This document shows, one piece after another, positions 20,701-32,278 of a stretch of 64,000 bases of DNA. Made by a program: the position numbers and the translations under genes. Within the stretch, counting starts at the first letter, position 1; the number at the start of each line of letters is the position of its first letter. The DNA comes from Plecoglossus altivelis. Taxonomy: Eukaryota > Chordata > Actinopteri > Osmeriformes > Plecoglossidae. A model generated the notes under the pieces. It worked only from the letters and a program-made list of their open reading frames with translations. It had not been told where the DNA came from and made no database searches. Location: positions 17,119,466-17,183,465 of the forward strand of contig BROE01000014.1 in NCBI GenBank assembly GCA_036571765.1, written 5' to 3'.

Positions 20701-22674
20701 TTTCTATCTCTCCTTTTCTTTCTCTCTCGTTGACTCTCACAGGCGCTTTCATCTCTCTGTCTCTTTTATGACTTTCTTCTTCTGTTTCTCTTTTTGTGTC
20801 TGTTACACTCCTTCTCCCTCCCTCCCTCCCCCATCCCTCTGTCCCTCCCTCCCTCCCTCTCCCATCCCTCTATCCTCCCTTCCCTCCCTCTCTCCTTCCC
20901 CATCTCTCCCTCCTCCATTTCTTCCCTCCCTCTCTCCCTCCCCCATCCCTCCCTCCTCCCCTCCCTCCCTCCTTCCTTCCTTCCTTCCTTCCCCCACTCT
21001 CCTTCCTTCCTTCCCTCCCCCCCACCTCTCTCCCTCTTTCCTTCCTTCCTTCCTTCCCCNNNNNNNNNNNNNNNNNNNNNNNNNNNNNNNNNNNNNNNNN
21101 NNNNNNNNNNNNNNNNNNNNNNNNNNNNNNNNNNNNNNNNNNNNNNNNNNNNNNNNNNNNNNNNNNNNNNNNNNNNNNNNNNNNNNNNNNNNNNNNNNNN
21201 NNNNNNNNNNNNNNNNNNNNNNNNNNNNNNNNNNNNNNNNNNNNNNNNNNNNNNNNNNNNNNNNNNNNNNNNNNNNNNNNNNNNNNNNNNNNNNNNNNNN
21301 NNNNNNNNNNNNNNNNNNNNNNNNNNNNNNNNNNNNNNNNNNNNNNNNNNNNNNNNNNNNNNNNNNNNNNNNNNNNNNNNNNNNNNNNNNNNNNNNNNNN
21401 NNNNNNNNNNNNNNNNNNNNNNNNNNNNNNNNNNNNNNNNNNNNNNNNNNNNNNNNNNNNNNNNNNNNNNNNNNNNNNNNNNNNNNNNNNNNNNNNNNNN
21501 NNNNNNNNNNNNNNNNNNNNNNNNNNNNNNNNNNNNNNNNNNNNNNNNNNNNNNNNNNNNNNNNCCCCCCTACCCCACCTCTCTCCTTCCTTCCTTCCTT
21601 CCCTCCCTCCCTCCCCCCCTCCCTGTACGGATACTGTTCCTTCCTCCTCCTCCTCCTCCCTCCCTGGTTCAGGTCTGATGGGGATGGTGGCCCACATGAT
21701 GTACACCACGGTGTTCCAGATGACCGTCATCGTGGGTCCTAAGGACTGGAGGCCACAGACCTGGGACTACGGCTGGTCCTTTGCGTAAGTAGAGACCGGT
21801 GTTTTGAACTCACCTTGGCTACCAACACTGTGATACCTGCGTCTGATTGCTAATTGTTAATCAGAATCAGAATCGGGTTTATTTTCCATGCAAGATATAC
21901 AAGCACAGAATTTACTGTGGCAGGGAAGTGCAAACATAGAACATATATCTATCCATCCATCCGTTGTCTACTGCTTATCCCCGGGAGGGATTGCAGTGCC
22001 GCTTGTTCCCATTTTAGGGTCACAGGTGACTGGAGCCTAACCCAGTAGCTTTCGGGCCATAGGCGGGGTACACCCTGGACTGGGGCTAGCAAGTCGCAGG
22101 GCTTAGAACATATATGAAACATTACTCTGTTTGTTGTATGTTCCTATCCAATATACAAACGATAAATAATTGTCACCAGCTTCATCCGGCAGGGAACTCA
22201 TTCAAAGTTATGCATATTTGACGTCCTGCTTTTTAAGTCCAGTTTTGATAGTTAGTACGTTGTTTTCTCATCCCGTCTCGTTCCCCTGCCTGCGTCTTCA
22301 GACTTGCCTGGGTCTCCTTCAGCTGCTGCATGGGTGCCGCTGTCATCACCCTCAACTCCTACACCAAGACCGTCATCGAGCTCCGTCGAAGACAGAGGCT
22401 CCAATTGGAGGAGGCCCGAGCCGCCACCCACGCCCCTTCCTATGACGAGGTAGTCCCTGGAGGTGGGCTCTATTCCATCAGTGGCCTATTACAATGCCCG
22501 GATGGTATGATTGACGTGGCGTGGGCCCCTGATGGCAGCGTGCTAGGAGTCGGGAATGGGGACGTACCAACTCTGGTGTTGGTGGGGGGGTGTGGACCGG
22601 AGGGGTGCGAAGACTGCGAGAGAGAAATGGACGAGATGGAGGTCGCTATGGAGAGGGCTGACTCTCCCTGTTAG
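17726..22674 (+). CDS. gsg1l2: Germ cell-specific gene 1-like protein (GSG1L2 type), claudin-fold membrane protein
   Basis: GSG1-like proteins belong to the claudin/TARP superfamily. GSG1L is an AMPA-receptor auxiliary subunit, while the role of GSG1L2 is not established. Six exons: 17726-17921, 19351-19533, 20043-20090, 20539-20691, 21673-21784, 22302-22674, phases consistent, about 354 residues. Start at 17726 (MLENMSRRSR) or 17738. Four membrane spans are visible: LGLTSLALALSILAL, WLSVISEFTYIGLLGMGFLL, AFAAICTVLSGLMGMVAHMM and WVSFSCCMGAAVITLNSYT. The first extracellular loop has SYWCEGTHKVVKPLC and NAVHYIWETGEDKYAFRYF, FWESC, then GEKCRSFIDLTP. The segment DWRPQTWDYGWSF is a family hallmark. 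The C-terminus is long, acidic and Cys-containing. The next gene is recoverin, as for human GSG1L2, which supports this member over GSG1 or GSG1L. Introns 2 and 3 are CA- and TG-repeat filled; intron 4 holds a 505-N gap. Confidence 0.88.
18000..18185. repeat. Inverted dispersed-repeat pair in intron 1
   Basis: ATGTGAAGCCCTCTGTGACA at about 18065 is matched in reverse complement by TGTCACAGAGGGCTTCACAT at about 18150. Between them is AAATAAAGCTTGATTTTGAT, the tail typical of a very common teleost dispersed repeat. Two copies in opposite orientation would explain the stem. Confidence 0.6.
18970..19320. repeat. CACACTTACACATTCACTCA satellite before exon 2
   Basis: CA-rich repeat with CACTCACTCA and ACACACTTACAC units running to within 30 bp of the exon at 19351. 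The C11 run at 19321-19333 forms part of the acceptor tract. Confidence 0.9.
19556..19985. repeat. CACACTCAGATACACACTCA array between exons 2 and 3
   Basis: Tandem CACTCAGATACA and CACTCACATACA units, about 430 bp. It fills most of intron 2 of the GSG1-like gene and is broadly complementary to the TG-rich array in intron 3. Confidence 0.92.
20110..20485. repeat. TGTGTGCGTGCATG array between exons 3 and 4
   Basis: TG-rich repeat with GTGCATGTGTGTGCGT units filling intron 3. It begins only about 20 bp after the 48-nt exon 3. Confidence 0.92.
20805..21663. repeat. CCCTCCCTCCTTCCTTCC tract interrupted by the gap
   Basis: Polypyrimidine microsatellite on both sides of the N run, occupying intron 4 of the GSG1-like gene. 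The gap is likely the same repeat, unresolved. Confidence 0.9.
21060..21564. other. Assembly gap (505 N)
   Basis: Run of N inside intron 4 of the GSG1-like gene. Exons on both sides join in frame, so no coding exon need be missing. Confidence 1.
21949..22103 (+). mobile_element. Short dispersed element with 12-bp target-site duplication
   Basis: A 155-bp insert starting CTATCCATCCATCCG and ending GGGGCTAGCAAGTCGCAGGG, with internal GGGGTACACCCTGGACTGG, is flanked by TAGAACATATAT at 21937-21948 and 22104-22115. The body resembles a repeat family common across teleosts (CCATCCAT, GCTTATCC, GGGTACACCCTGGAC, TCGCAGGG). Twelve-base duplications suggest a retrotransposition-type insertion. It landed inside another dispersed repeat (AATCAGAATCGGGTTTATTT at about 21861). 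Confidence 0.75.
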
Positions 22675-22755
22675 AGGATGAGGAGGAGGGGCATGTTAGA
22701 GGATGAGGATGAGGGGCATGTTAGAGGATGAGGAGGAGGGGCATGTTAGAGGATG
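22671..22755 (+). repeat. 25-bp tandem repeat at the GSG1-like stop codon
   Basis: TTAGAGGATGAGGAGGAGGG plus GCATG repeats 3.4 times with a 25-bp period (22671, 22696, 22721, 22746). The stop codon TAG at 22672-22674 is the TAG of the first unit. Confidence 0.9.
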
Positions 22756-22969
22756 AGGCAGGGTGGATGAACACAGACACACACTCGCTGAGTGACTCAA
22801 TAAGCCGTACGTGTGACTTGTGTTGAAGAACAGCACTCATGCACAATGTAACATGAGGAAATGGAATCACCTCCTCTCTCTGGCTGTAAGAAACAGAAAG
22901 ACTGGGCAGGCCTGAGAGTTTGAACACTGAAACACAAACATGGAGAAGTTGTACTTAAGGTTCATCTCA

Positions 22970-23840
22970 CACATACACATACTCACACATACTCATACAT
23001 ATACATACTCACACATACTCATACATATACATACCATGCTCACACACTCATACATACTCATACATATACATACCATGCTCACACATACTCATACATATAC
23101 ATACTCACACATACACATACTCATACATACTCATACATATACATACCATGCTCACACACTCATACATACTCACACATACTCATACATACTCACACATATA
23201 CATACACATACTCATACATACTCATACATATACATACTCACACATACTCACACATACTTAAACATGTACATACACATACTCATACATACACATACTCACG
23301 CATACTCATACATACTCACACATACACATACTCACGCATACTCAGACATATTCATACATATACATACTCACACATACTCATACATATACATACTCACACA
23401 TACTCATATATGTACATACACATACTCATACATACACATACTCACGCATACTCACACATAATCATACATACTCACACATACACATACTCACGCATACTCA
23501 GACATATATATACTCACACATACTCATACATACACTGCTCACACACTCATACATACTCATACATACTCACACATACTCATACATAGTCATACATATACAT
23601 ACTCACACATACACATACTCATACATACTCATACATATACATACACTGCTCACACACTCATACATACTCACACATACTCATACATACTCATACATATACA
23701 TACTCACACATACTCATACATACTCATACATATACATACTGACACATACTCATATATGCATACGCATACTCATACATACACATATTCACGCATACTCACA
23801 CATACTCACACATGCATACACATACGCATACTCACGCAAG
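22970..23840. repeat. CATACTCATACATACTCACA satellite, about 870 bp
   Basis: Degenerate array of ACATACTCATACATATACATAC-like units lying 3' of the GSG1-like gene. No coding meaning despite the open frames it creates. Confidence 0.93.
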
Positions 23841-25090
23841 CTCATGTGGAAGCAATCACTTTTGATCAAGAGATGGAATTTAAACCCAAACAATCAGTCT
23901 GCATACTCAGACGACACGGACATGGAGAACACATACGTTGAGAACTCTGCGGTTTTGAGAAGTCTGCTTTTTCCATGTCAAATAGAAGATTAGGACAGTA
24001 ATCCTGATTTGGATGGTTTGAAGGAGCGTGAACGGGGGGAGCAGAAGGAGGATGAAGGAAGGGGGGAGGGTCATGGAACAGTTTCTGTTAAGAAATATAT
24101 TGAAGACACTCTTATCATCCGCACATTAGATGAAACTATCTGCTAACGTACAGCAGCCTGTCAAAACAACAGGTTACTGTCCTGTGTCACGTGCTCTATT
24201 TAATCCTGGATTTTCTTACAGTGAGTGAATAATAAAAACGGAAGACTCATCCTTTGTCAGTAAATGACAGATTTAAATGCATGTTTGCAAGAGTGAGTCA
24301 GACAGATTTGTGTGTGTGTATATATATATTCTTTCTTTCTTTTTTTCTTTTTTTTACAAACAAATCATTAAACACAGATGCCTTACTGGGTTGGAAAATA
24401 ATGTGGATGTCTAGCTTATGCATCAAGAAAAACACAATGGGCAAAATTTATGAGAAAATCTTTAATCCACAAGATATTGCGTATAGCTTTGGTCAAAAAT
24501 AGTCAAGACAAAGATACAAATCAAAAAAACACTTAACTTCCAGAGAGAAAGAAAGGATTGACGCTCCATCCTGTCCTTTTTCCTCTTTTCGTCTTTCTAA
24601 TCAAACTTCTATCACTCTTCAATATTTACTGGGCTTTTTCACTGCATCAACAATAGTATTTACAGCCTGTTTAAATGATGAAAATAATTCACGCTTCAGC
24701 CCCAAGAATAAAACGACCTGAAACTTTCACTATGAAAAAAACAACTCAATCAATCTCTATGGTCTCGTATCAGTTAGCTGGCCTGTCAGAATAGCAATTC
24801 TGCGCTTGTTAATATTGTACTCTAGAATTACACTTGTAAATTTGGGAATATTCCATAATGTCATTATGACATCCTAACTGCCACCATTCACCTTCTTTCT
24901 GTTAGATTTCAAGGTGAGTCATAGAAATGTCTCAGTGTACATTATGAACAGACTCAAAAAGGTGAGAGACGCTTTCCTTAACGATCAAGACACTGCCATA
25001 CTCACAAAGACCAGAAGAGGGCGCCATATCCAAGACAGAAGAGCACAGGGATGAAAGGTAGAGAAATGGGGAGATCTAAGCAGCTTGTAT
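23841..25090. other. Spacer between two convergent genes
   Basis: AT-rich, unique-looking sequence between the GSG1-like gene (+) and recoverin (-). An AATAAA at 24231-24236 could end the former's transcript. The minus strand next to 25090 should be the recoverin 3'UTR. No gene seen. Confidence 0.5.
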
Positions 25091-25351
25091 TTAAGGGACT
25101 GGTTCGTAGTGGATTAGACGCATGGCATTCTCATTCTCTGTCACTCCCTGGATGAACTCTCCTTCCGCCAGTCGATCTGAAAGATAGAACAGACAGACAG
25201 AGTTGTTGTTGTGGTAAAGCGTTGCCTTGGTGACATCGGAATCAGAATCTTGTGTCATTTTTTATGGTTTGTTCCGTTTGTGTGTGTGTGGATAACGCTC
25301 TCTGCGTCTCTGTCCAATGCAGTGCTTTTACATGTCATTTTTGGGTTGCAA

Positions 25352-25392
<41 letters not shown>

Positions 25393-25700
25393 GTGTGTTG
25401 GTTTGTACCATTCTCTCCTTTTTCGAAGTAAGACCACAGTTTATCAGCTCTCTTCTCTGGCGTGTTCTCATCCGCAGGCAGTTTGGCCAAGTCCTCTTTA
25501 GGGATCAGCTTAAAGATGGCCTGAGAGAGAGAGAGACAGAGAGAGAGAGAGACAGAGAGAGAGAGAGATAGGGAGTATGAGAGAGAGGGGGGAGAGAGAG
25601 AGTATGAGAGAGAAGGAGGGGAGAGAGTATGAGATAGAGAGAGAGGGAGAGAGAGCAGGAGATAGAGAGGGAGAGGGAGAGGGAGAGAGAGAGCATGAGG

Positions 25701-25734
<34 letters not shown>

Positions 25735-28244
25735 GAGGGAGGGAGAGAGAGAGCATGAGGGAGAGAGAGAGCAGGAGATAGAGAGGGAGAGAGAGAGCAT
25801 GAGGGAGAGAGGGAGAGAGAGGGAGGGAGAGAGAGCATGAGGGAGAGAGAGAGAGGGGGGGGGCACAAGGTTAGGATCAGATTTGATTTTTTAAATAGGA
25901 GTAAATACTGCATGCAATAATTGCTTGCACGCAGCTGGTAAATTATTCTTAATTCCTAACTCATATTGTGTGACCTGTCATCTTCATTCATGTCTGAGCC
26001 TTCAAAACACTGACCCACCCTGAGCTTCATTTAACACGCAACAATATCAGATTATCTGTCCACAACGTACTTGTTCGGATTGCGCAAAATAGGGAAACTC
26101 ATTGGGGACCATAGAGGCCAACCAGATTGAGAGTGACTTTGTGTTTCCCTGTTCTACTGAAAGCACATCCAACACATAGAGCCACTCATCCACCACACGT
26201 CTGGATTAACGTGGATTAGCGGCAAGAGCCAGGCTTCAATCCAAGCACCAAGATGTCCCCCTCTCTTCTCTTCTTCTTGCCAGATTTGCACTTGGTTTTA
26301 TTTGTGGTGCAGGGAGGTACAGTCAGAAACTGTGTAAACCCTTAAACATCCCTCTCGCGGTAACCAAGACAACGTGGAGGGACATGCAGAAGGTAAATCT
26401 GTGTTGGCACACTGCCACGGAGCAGCAGACGTCTGATCCAACGGCACCAGAATGGATACATGACGTCTAATGTTTACCTGCTCACCTCTAAACACGCCCT
26501 GATTCCCCGCTCTCTCCCCCCTCCCTCATCCCACCTCCCTCCTCTCTCCCTTCTGTCCCCTTCCCCTACCCCTTGTCTCTCTCTCACCCTCCTCTCTCTC
26601 CTCTCTCCCCCCTCTTACCCCTCTCTCTCCTCCCTCTCCCCTCCCTCTACCTTTTCTCTCCCTGCCGCTCCCCTCCCTCTCCCCCTTCTCTCCCCTCCCT
26701 CTACCCTTTCTCGCCCCCTCACTCCCCTCACTCTCCCCCTCCTCTCCCCCCTCTCGCCACCCCTTGGCCGTTTTAAGTTTCTAGGCCAGAGAAGATTTCT
26801 CAGATTAGTCTAATTAGGATTCTCTGTGTTGTGCACTTGGCTGCTATTGTCCCTAGATACACAACTCATGTTCACCGCGCTGTACAGAACGGCTCTCTAT
26901 CTTGGGAGACGAGCCAATATTGTCAGTCTGGTCCTTAGTTAGAGTCTCTGTCTTTGGACTGTGCTGTGTCACCGCCTCTGTGTGTAAAGATTTCGCTCTA
27001 AATTAGCCAGATTGTGACGTCGCTTTCTGATCAGCAGTCGCCCCGTTTAATCTGACTACCTGTATTTTATCATCATGGAAAGTCGCGTCGTTTTAAATCT
27101 ATCTATTGTTAGCTTGGGGTTGGCTTGTTAGTAATTATGGGATGTGAGCCGCTGTCAATAGACTGAGAGAAGCTGGAGAGACAAATAAGGATAGCTAACT
27201 GTCTAGCAGTTAAACCATTAATCTGAGGATTATCAGGATTGGGTGGTTTAAATGGGCAGCAGTTCGTTCCTGGCTAATAGATGATTAAGACTGGTACCTA
27301 TATACAGTCCTATGGTATAGGTGGCCCCCTTCCAAGAACTTATCCATACATCAGAAATACGCACTAACCCATTTCTGACGCTTCTAGTCCGACTAACCGT
27401 CGACCTCATTCTAACTGGATTGAAGGGACACGTGATCGAGCGAAGAGTTGAAATGTATCAGTGTATATCACATCAACACAGAATCTTTCCATGTGTTTGT
27501 TGAGTTGAGGGCAAAGTATGATCGCAAGTAACGTATTTATCACAAAAGAAACGTTCATAGTGGTAGGGTACATTATAAATTAGATGGGAGAGATTTGCCA
27601 CAAACCCGTGTGAGTTTATCAGCTCTTCGGCTAAATGTTTTCGGCACAAAACATTTTTACTACTTACTAACTACTGTTAAAACTGTTCAAAACAAAACTC
27701 CTGATCATCATTTTCCTGCCAAGTCGAAAATCCTTCATTATCATCATATCCAATATCTTAGGTTTCATCGTCATCATCATCAGCATCATTCTGGCTCTCC
27801 ATCTCTTACCTGGCAAATCTCTCGTCATCATCATCAGCATCATTCTCGCTCTCCATCTCTTACCTGGCAAATCTCGGCCACCTCAGACTTTGTGATATAT
27901 CCGTTCTTGTCGACGTCAAAAAGCGAGAAGGCCCATTCCAGTTTCCTGGTCGTTTTGCCCGTGGATGTCATGTGCAGTGCAATGATGTACTCCTTGAAGT
28001 CCAGTGTCCCGTCATCGTTGGTGTCGAAGGAGCGGAAAACGTGCTGCGCGTAGGTTTTAGCGTCGCTGTCCGGGAAAAAACGATCATAGATCTTCTCAAA
28101 GTCATCTGGCGAGATGCGACCGGTCGGACACTGCTTTTGGAAGTTCTCGTACCACTGACATAGCTCGGTCTCTGAGAACTTGGTGTTCATCTTCAAATCC
28201 TCCAGGATTTCCTTGGACATCGCACTGCTTTTCGCGTTTCCCAT
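25091..28244 (-). CDS. rcvrn: Recoverin-type neuronal calcium sensor
   Basis: Recoverin is a myristoylated EF-hand protein of photoreceptors that inhibits rhodopsin kinase in high calcium. Three exons: 28244-27864 (127 residues), 25520-25409 and 25176-25091; GT-AG, phases 0 and 1; 192 residues against about 200 in mammals. Visible: N-myristoylation start MGNAKSSA, KFSETELCQWYENF, CPTGRIS in the degenerate first EF-hand, functional EF2 loop DTNDDGTLDFKEY, functional EF3 loop DVDKNGYITKSEV, ENTPEKRADKLW, and the end RLIHYEPVP. The C-terminus is shorter than in mammalian recoverin and lacks the Lys-rich helix, as in some fish paralogues, so the exact paralogue (several exist in teleosts) is uncertain. 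Intron 1 contains a duplicated copy of the exon 1 donor. The GSG1L2-like neighbour matches human 17p13.1. Confidence 0.92.
25521..25862. repeat. GAGAGAGAGCATGAGGGAGA array in recoverin intron 1
   Basis: Purine microsatellite on the plus strand; on the gene's strand it is a roughly 340-nt polypyrimidine tract directly upstream of the exon 2 acceptor at 25520, so it doubles as an unusually long acceptor tract. Confidence 0.92.
26510..26768. repeat. CCCTCTCCCC tract in recoverin intron 1
   Basis: Degenerate pyrimidine-rich (CTCTCCCCT)n sequence, non-coding. The rest of intron 1 (25863-26509 and 26769-27768) shows nothing recognisable. Confidence 0.85.
27769..27876 (-). repeat. rcvrn: 54-bp tandem duplication carrying the recoverin 5' splice site
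   Basis: 27769-27822 and 27823-27876 differ at only about two positions. The right unit contains the last 13 nt of exon 1 and the donor GTAAGAG. The left unit repeats the same exon end and donor 54 nt further into the intron. Confidence 0.9.
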
Positions 28245-28635
28245 GATAGTGAAGTTACCGTACCGGTCTCTTGGCTCCGAGATCGGTTCTCTGTTTAGTA
28301 ACGTGTCCTACAGGTGGTTTCTGGCCTGGTTTATCCCTCGCTAATCTCTGTCTTCTGAGGTGCTTGGACTCCGGGCTGTCAACGTGGCCTTGACGCTCAA
28401 TCCAGACAAGTTGCCTTCAAAAAAATAATAATTGAAACGTGTGACTGTCACTAATACAACACATTGAATGTGGATTTCGTCTCCGCAGCACGGCAATGCG
28501 CGCCTGAATCTTACAGTGGGTGAAGGAAGCAACGGGAGAGAGCAGACTTACCTGTGCGAGCTGTAGAGAACAGATGAAGGTATGTCAGTCAGGGAGAGCC
28601 TATTGACTTTCTGACGGATGACGAAGGCAGTGAGA

Positions 28636-28692
28636 GAGGGAGAGAGAGAGAGGGAGAGAGAGAGAGGGAGGGAGAGAGAGAGAGAGAGAGAT
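28636..28692. repeat. (GA)n microsatellite upstream of recoverin
   Basis: GAGAGGGAGAGAGAGAG tract about 400 bp 5' of the recoverin start codon. Confidence 0.9.
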
Positions 28693-28905
28693 GTGTCGCT
28701 ATAAGGGTTGAAATGAGGCAGCCACCTTTGACGGCTGTGTTAAGTCAGATAATGCAGGATTTACAGTGGCTGAGCCTGTGCCCTTTGGGAACCCTGGCAA
28801 GTGGCATCATCTCTCTTCCCTCTGCGACTGTCATTTAAGGTCACTAGGTTCCCTACTTCACCTTATACTCCAGCACTACCTGCTTAGATATGCTTGGATA
28901 CCAAC

Positions 28906-29032
28906 ATGTATGGATGTGTTTAGTCATGAATGTGTTGAACTAAACACGGGAACTAAACACATGGATGTGTTTAGGTATGAATGTGTTAAACTAAACACAT
29001 GAACTAAACACATGGATGTGTTTAGTTATGAA
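28906..29032. repeat. Tandem/palindromic repeat with TAAACACATGGATGTGTTTA
   Basis: Units of about 50 bp containing ATGGATGTGTTTAG, TATGAATGTGTT, AACTAAACAC repeat 2-3 times. Each unit is itself nearly self-complementary (AAACACATGGATGTGTTT). Confidence 0.75.
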
Positions 29033-29379
29033 TCAAGTTGCCATAGAATGGTTGCTTAAAAATAAGCATATTGGAATAAGAGCATTCGCATTGGATGATT
29101 AGCATTCCCCATCAGTTAATTAACATTCTCAAAACCCAAGACTGAGTGATTGGTAATTGATTAGGTTCACAGAGGGTTGACAGTCCATTCCACTAATTGA
29201 GTTTAAAGGTTTAGTTGACCAGAGTCTCCTAATGCTAAAACTGCCATCTGCGCAGGCGTTGCTAAAGACGGTCATTTCGTCTCGCTTAGTCCCCAGACTC
29301 CACTTCCTGTCTGCACCTCCACTTCCTGTCTCCACCTCTCTAGGAGTCATTTTTCATCATCGCCTTCTTTAGCTTTTGT

Positions 29380-29747
29380 TGGGGGAGACAGAGACAGACA
29401 GACAGACACAGAAAGACAGAGACAGAGAGGGAGACAGAGAGGGAGACAGAGAGGGAGACAGAGAGTGACAGAGAGGGAGACAGAGAGGGAGACAGAGAGG
29501 GAGACAGAGAGGGAGACAGAGAGGGAGACAGGGAGTGACAGAGAGACAGAGAGAGACAGAGTGAGAGAGAGACAGTGAGACAGAGAGACAAAGACAGAGA
29601 GGGAGACAGAGAGGGAGACAGAGAGTGACAGAGAGACAGAGAGAGAGAGAGACAGAGTGAGAGAGAGACAGTGAGACAGAGAGACAATGGCAGAGAGAGG
29701 TAGACAGACAGACAGAGAGAGAGAGACAGGGAGACAGAGACAGACTC

Positions 29748-29806
<59 letters not shown>

Positions 29807-29850
29807 GACAGAGACAGAAAAACAGAGAGGGAGAGAGACACAGAGAGACA
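29380..29850. repeat. GACAGAGAGGGAGACAGA microsatellite
   Basis: About 470 bp of (GACA)n, (GACAGA)n and GAGGGAGACAGA units, including about 13 consecutive GACA repeats at 29758-29808. Non-coding. Confidence 0.93.
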
Positions 29851-32019
29851 ACCATGCACACTACATCCACCACAGGTATCCAGATCTCCACACCTCCATT
29901 CTCCTACCCCCCAATGTTGCAGTACACTTCACAAGGTTCTCCTGGTCATTAGACCCAGAACAAGATGGAGATCTGTACTCAGTCACCAGGAAACTGAGGC
30001 CCTCTCTCCCATTCCTCGCCCTCCTTCTCATATTGTTTAGTCTGCTTCAGCTACACTCCACCCCTCCCTCTTTCTCTCTCCCTTTCCTAAACATTGTTCT
30101 GTGTTCGGTAAAAACACCCTCACAGGAAAAATAATGTTGTCTTGGACAGTGTATCTGTTAAAGATATGGCAGTAAGACACCAAGGTGTGGCAGTGTATTC
30201 TTGAACATTTGTCTCCCTGTATATTAAGATATACAGCTATTATTTAGTTCAACTTGAAACATCTGTAAAGAAAACAGAGACCGATCACAGGTGATTCTTC
30301 CAAGTATCTGGCTGTAAGGAACCAGCACGCTGGCTCGTAGCATCACACGTGAAGCTCTCACACTAACATAACTGCTGTAGATGTTGGTTCGTTTTCACGT
30401 TCCCTGAGCAAATATGGAACCAAGACCTTCAGGTAAGATACGAGCCAGTAAGAGGGTTTGACGTAGCTGAGTCGGTCGATGAATATGCCGTCTCTGACCT
30501 TGTTTGGAGAAGGACTCTTACGCTTTTAACCCCCCTAAGTCTTCCTCAGTAATCCCCTGGGCCAAGCTTCGCTAGGGGACATTCCTTCCATCTCAGGTAC
30601 AGGACCACAGAAAGCAGTCTACGAAGGATCAGAACCAGGCCAGGAAGTCATCGCAGAACATCTCTAACGACGAGAGACTCCACCTGTTTTACCATGGACT
30701 CGTTTGTGCTTCATGTCGGTGAACAGGTGGGAGTTTATCGGAGTGAGGAACAGCATGAAAGGTTCTCTTGCGTTGCAGGTGATCATATTTTTTCAAATAT
30801 GACTTGACAATATCTGTCTGTACTCATAAGATCACGCATTCCATGTTCCCCCCCTCCTCCCCTGTTGCACATACGACATGTATGATGTATAACTGTATGA
30901 TTCTTGCCCACTCCAATCTGGACTTCCTCTTCTTCTCTATAAATATACAAAGTTCATCTTCTGGATTATCCTCCAATCCCCCCCGCCCTCTCCCCTCTGA
31001 GCCAATTACCATCAGCACCAGCCGTCACCTCCCCCGCTAAAGACACTTACCCCTAACTTGCCCCTCCCCTCACACTAAAACAATCCCTGCCCTTTAGCCT
31101 AGTGTCTTACACAGTGACATAGACTAGTCTCTAGCAACGTACCTCTGAGTTTTGCGTTTTGGGACGAGACCTGGATGTTAACCACCAACTTGTGACTGTC
31201 TGTGTCTATTTGACTGACTGCTGAACAAAATCTCACGCAGCAGAATAAATCAGTCGGCTGATGTTTTTATTTTTCTCTGCATATTTCTTTTTGAGCTCGT
31301 TCACATCTAGCTTTCTTGAGAAAGTAAGATGGAACGTGACAGAGGTCTATGTAACGTACCGTACGAAAACAGGGTTGTGACTGTCATGTTGTCAGACAGT
31401 AAACAGTCGCATTAGCTGCATCAAATAAGGGAAGCAAAGACCTAATTGCGCAACCCCAACGCGTCATTAGATTGGCTGAGCACCATGACATCACAGGCTG
31501 TAGTCACCTAAACCTGGCCCTCGTCTGGACCACAGTAAAGATGTGACCTTTTCATCACAGCCATAACTGCTCCATGCATGCCAGCTCTGTATCATCATCT
31601 AACCCAACACGGTCTTGCTTGGAAACAGATCTTCCAGCAGATCAGTACTGTGTTCTATACAGTAATCCATTTGGACTGGATTCATTCAACTTTACAAGCT
31701 TCAAAAAATATACGTCCAACTTCTATTTGTTCGGAGCCGGTTGACAGTACAGTCAGCACTCCCGATTTTGAGAACCGTTGAGAGATACCATAAGAAAAAA
31801 CAACATCTCTGGACTTTAAACAATGCCTGGGGGGGAGGGGGGGAGAAGGGGAGGAGGAGGGGGGGGGGCAGCCCAAACCCTCAGGGAGGGAGAATAGGAA
31901 GGGAGGGGCTCCTAGATAAATAGCAGTTAATGGGTCATAATGGTGCTTAATGACAGACAAGACTTTCCTACTGAATATAAAGACCACCAGAAACAAACAA
32001 ATGATAACAACAATCATAA
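29851..32019. other. Spacer upstream of the tmem100-like gene
   Basis: No gene seen. A G-run tract at 31826-31873 (GGGGGGGAGGGGGGGAGAAG and on) could form G-quadruplexes on the plus strand. Sequence near 32025-32040 (CATGTCCGCCATTTTTC) looks like a CpG-type promoter with a YY1-like GCCAT core. Confidence 0.5.
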
Positions 32020-32278
32020 CAAACATGTCCGCCATTTTTCAAAGGCCCGAGGCAGCGGCCGAGGTGATAAGAGGCCGAGAGCGAGCGCTCGGTCCCCACA
32101 TCTTCCGTGACCCTCCGAGGAGAGAGTCAACCTTTGGCATTCGCAAGGACGGAAACAAAATTCCGATCCGTGTAAGATTTTGTATGGAAGAATCACGCGT
32201 TCAGGAATGTGAAGTATTTGAATCTAACTGCCGTTTGGTGAGCCTTTACCCTTTGGTGTCGCTGATGAGACGTCTGAG
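32020..32278 (+). other. Probable 5'UTR exon of the tmem100-like gene
   Basis: GC-rich, promoter-proximal sequence ending at a strong donor (CTGAG then GTGAGTG at 32279). The matching acceptor is TTGTTGTGCAG ending at 32536, so exon 2 would start at 32537 and reach the ATG at 32619. Left boundary approximate. The spliced leader contains upstream ATGs. Confidence 0.45.

Noticed and set aside
22940..23461. 173-codon frame in the CATACTCA array
   Set aside because: Low-complexity satellite translation with no coding evidence.
29340..29891. 183-codon Ser/Leu/Cys-rich minus-strand frame
   Set aside because: Antisense translation of the GACAGA microsatellite.
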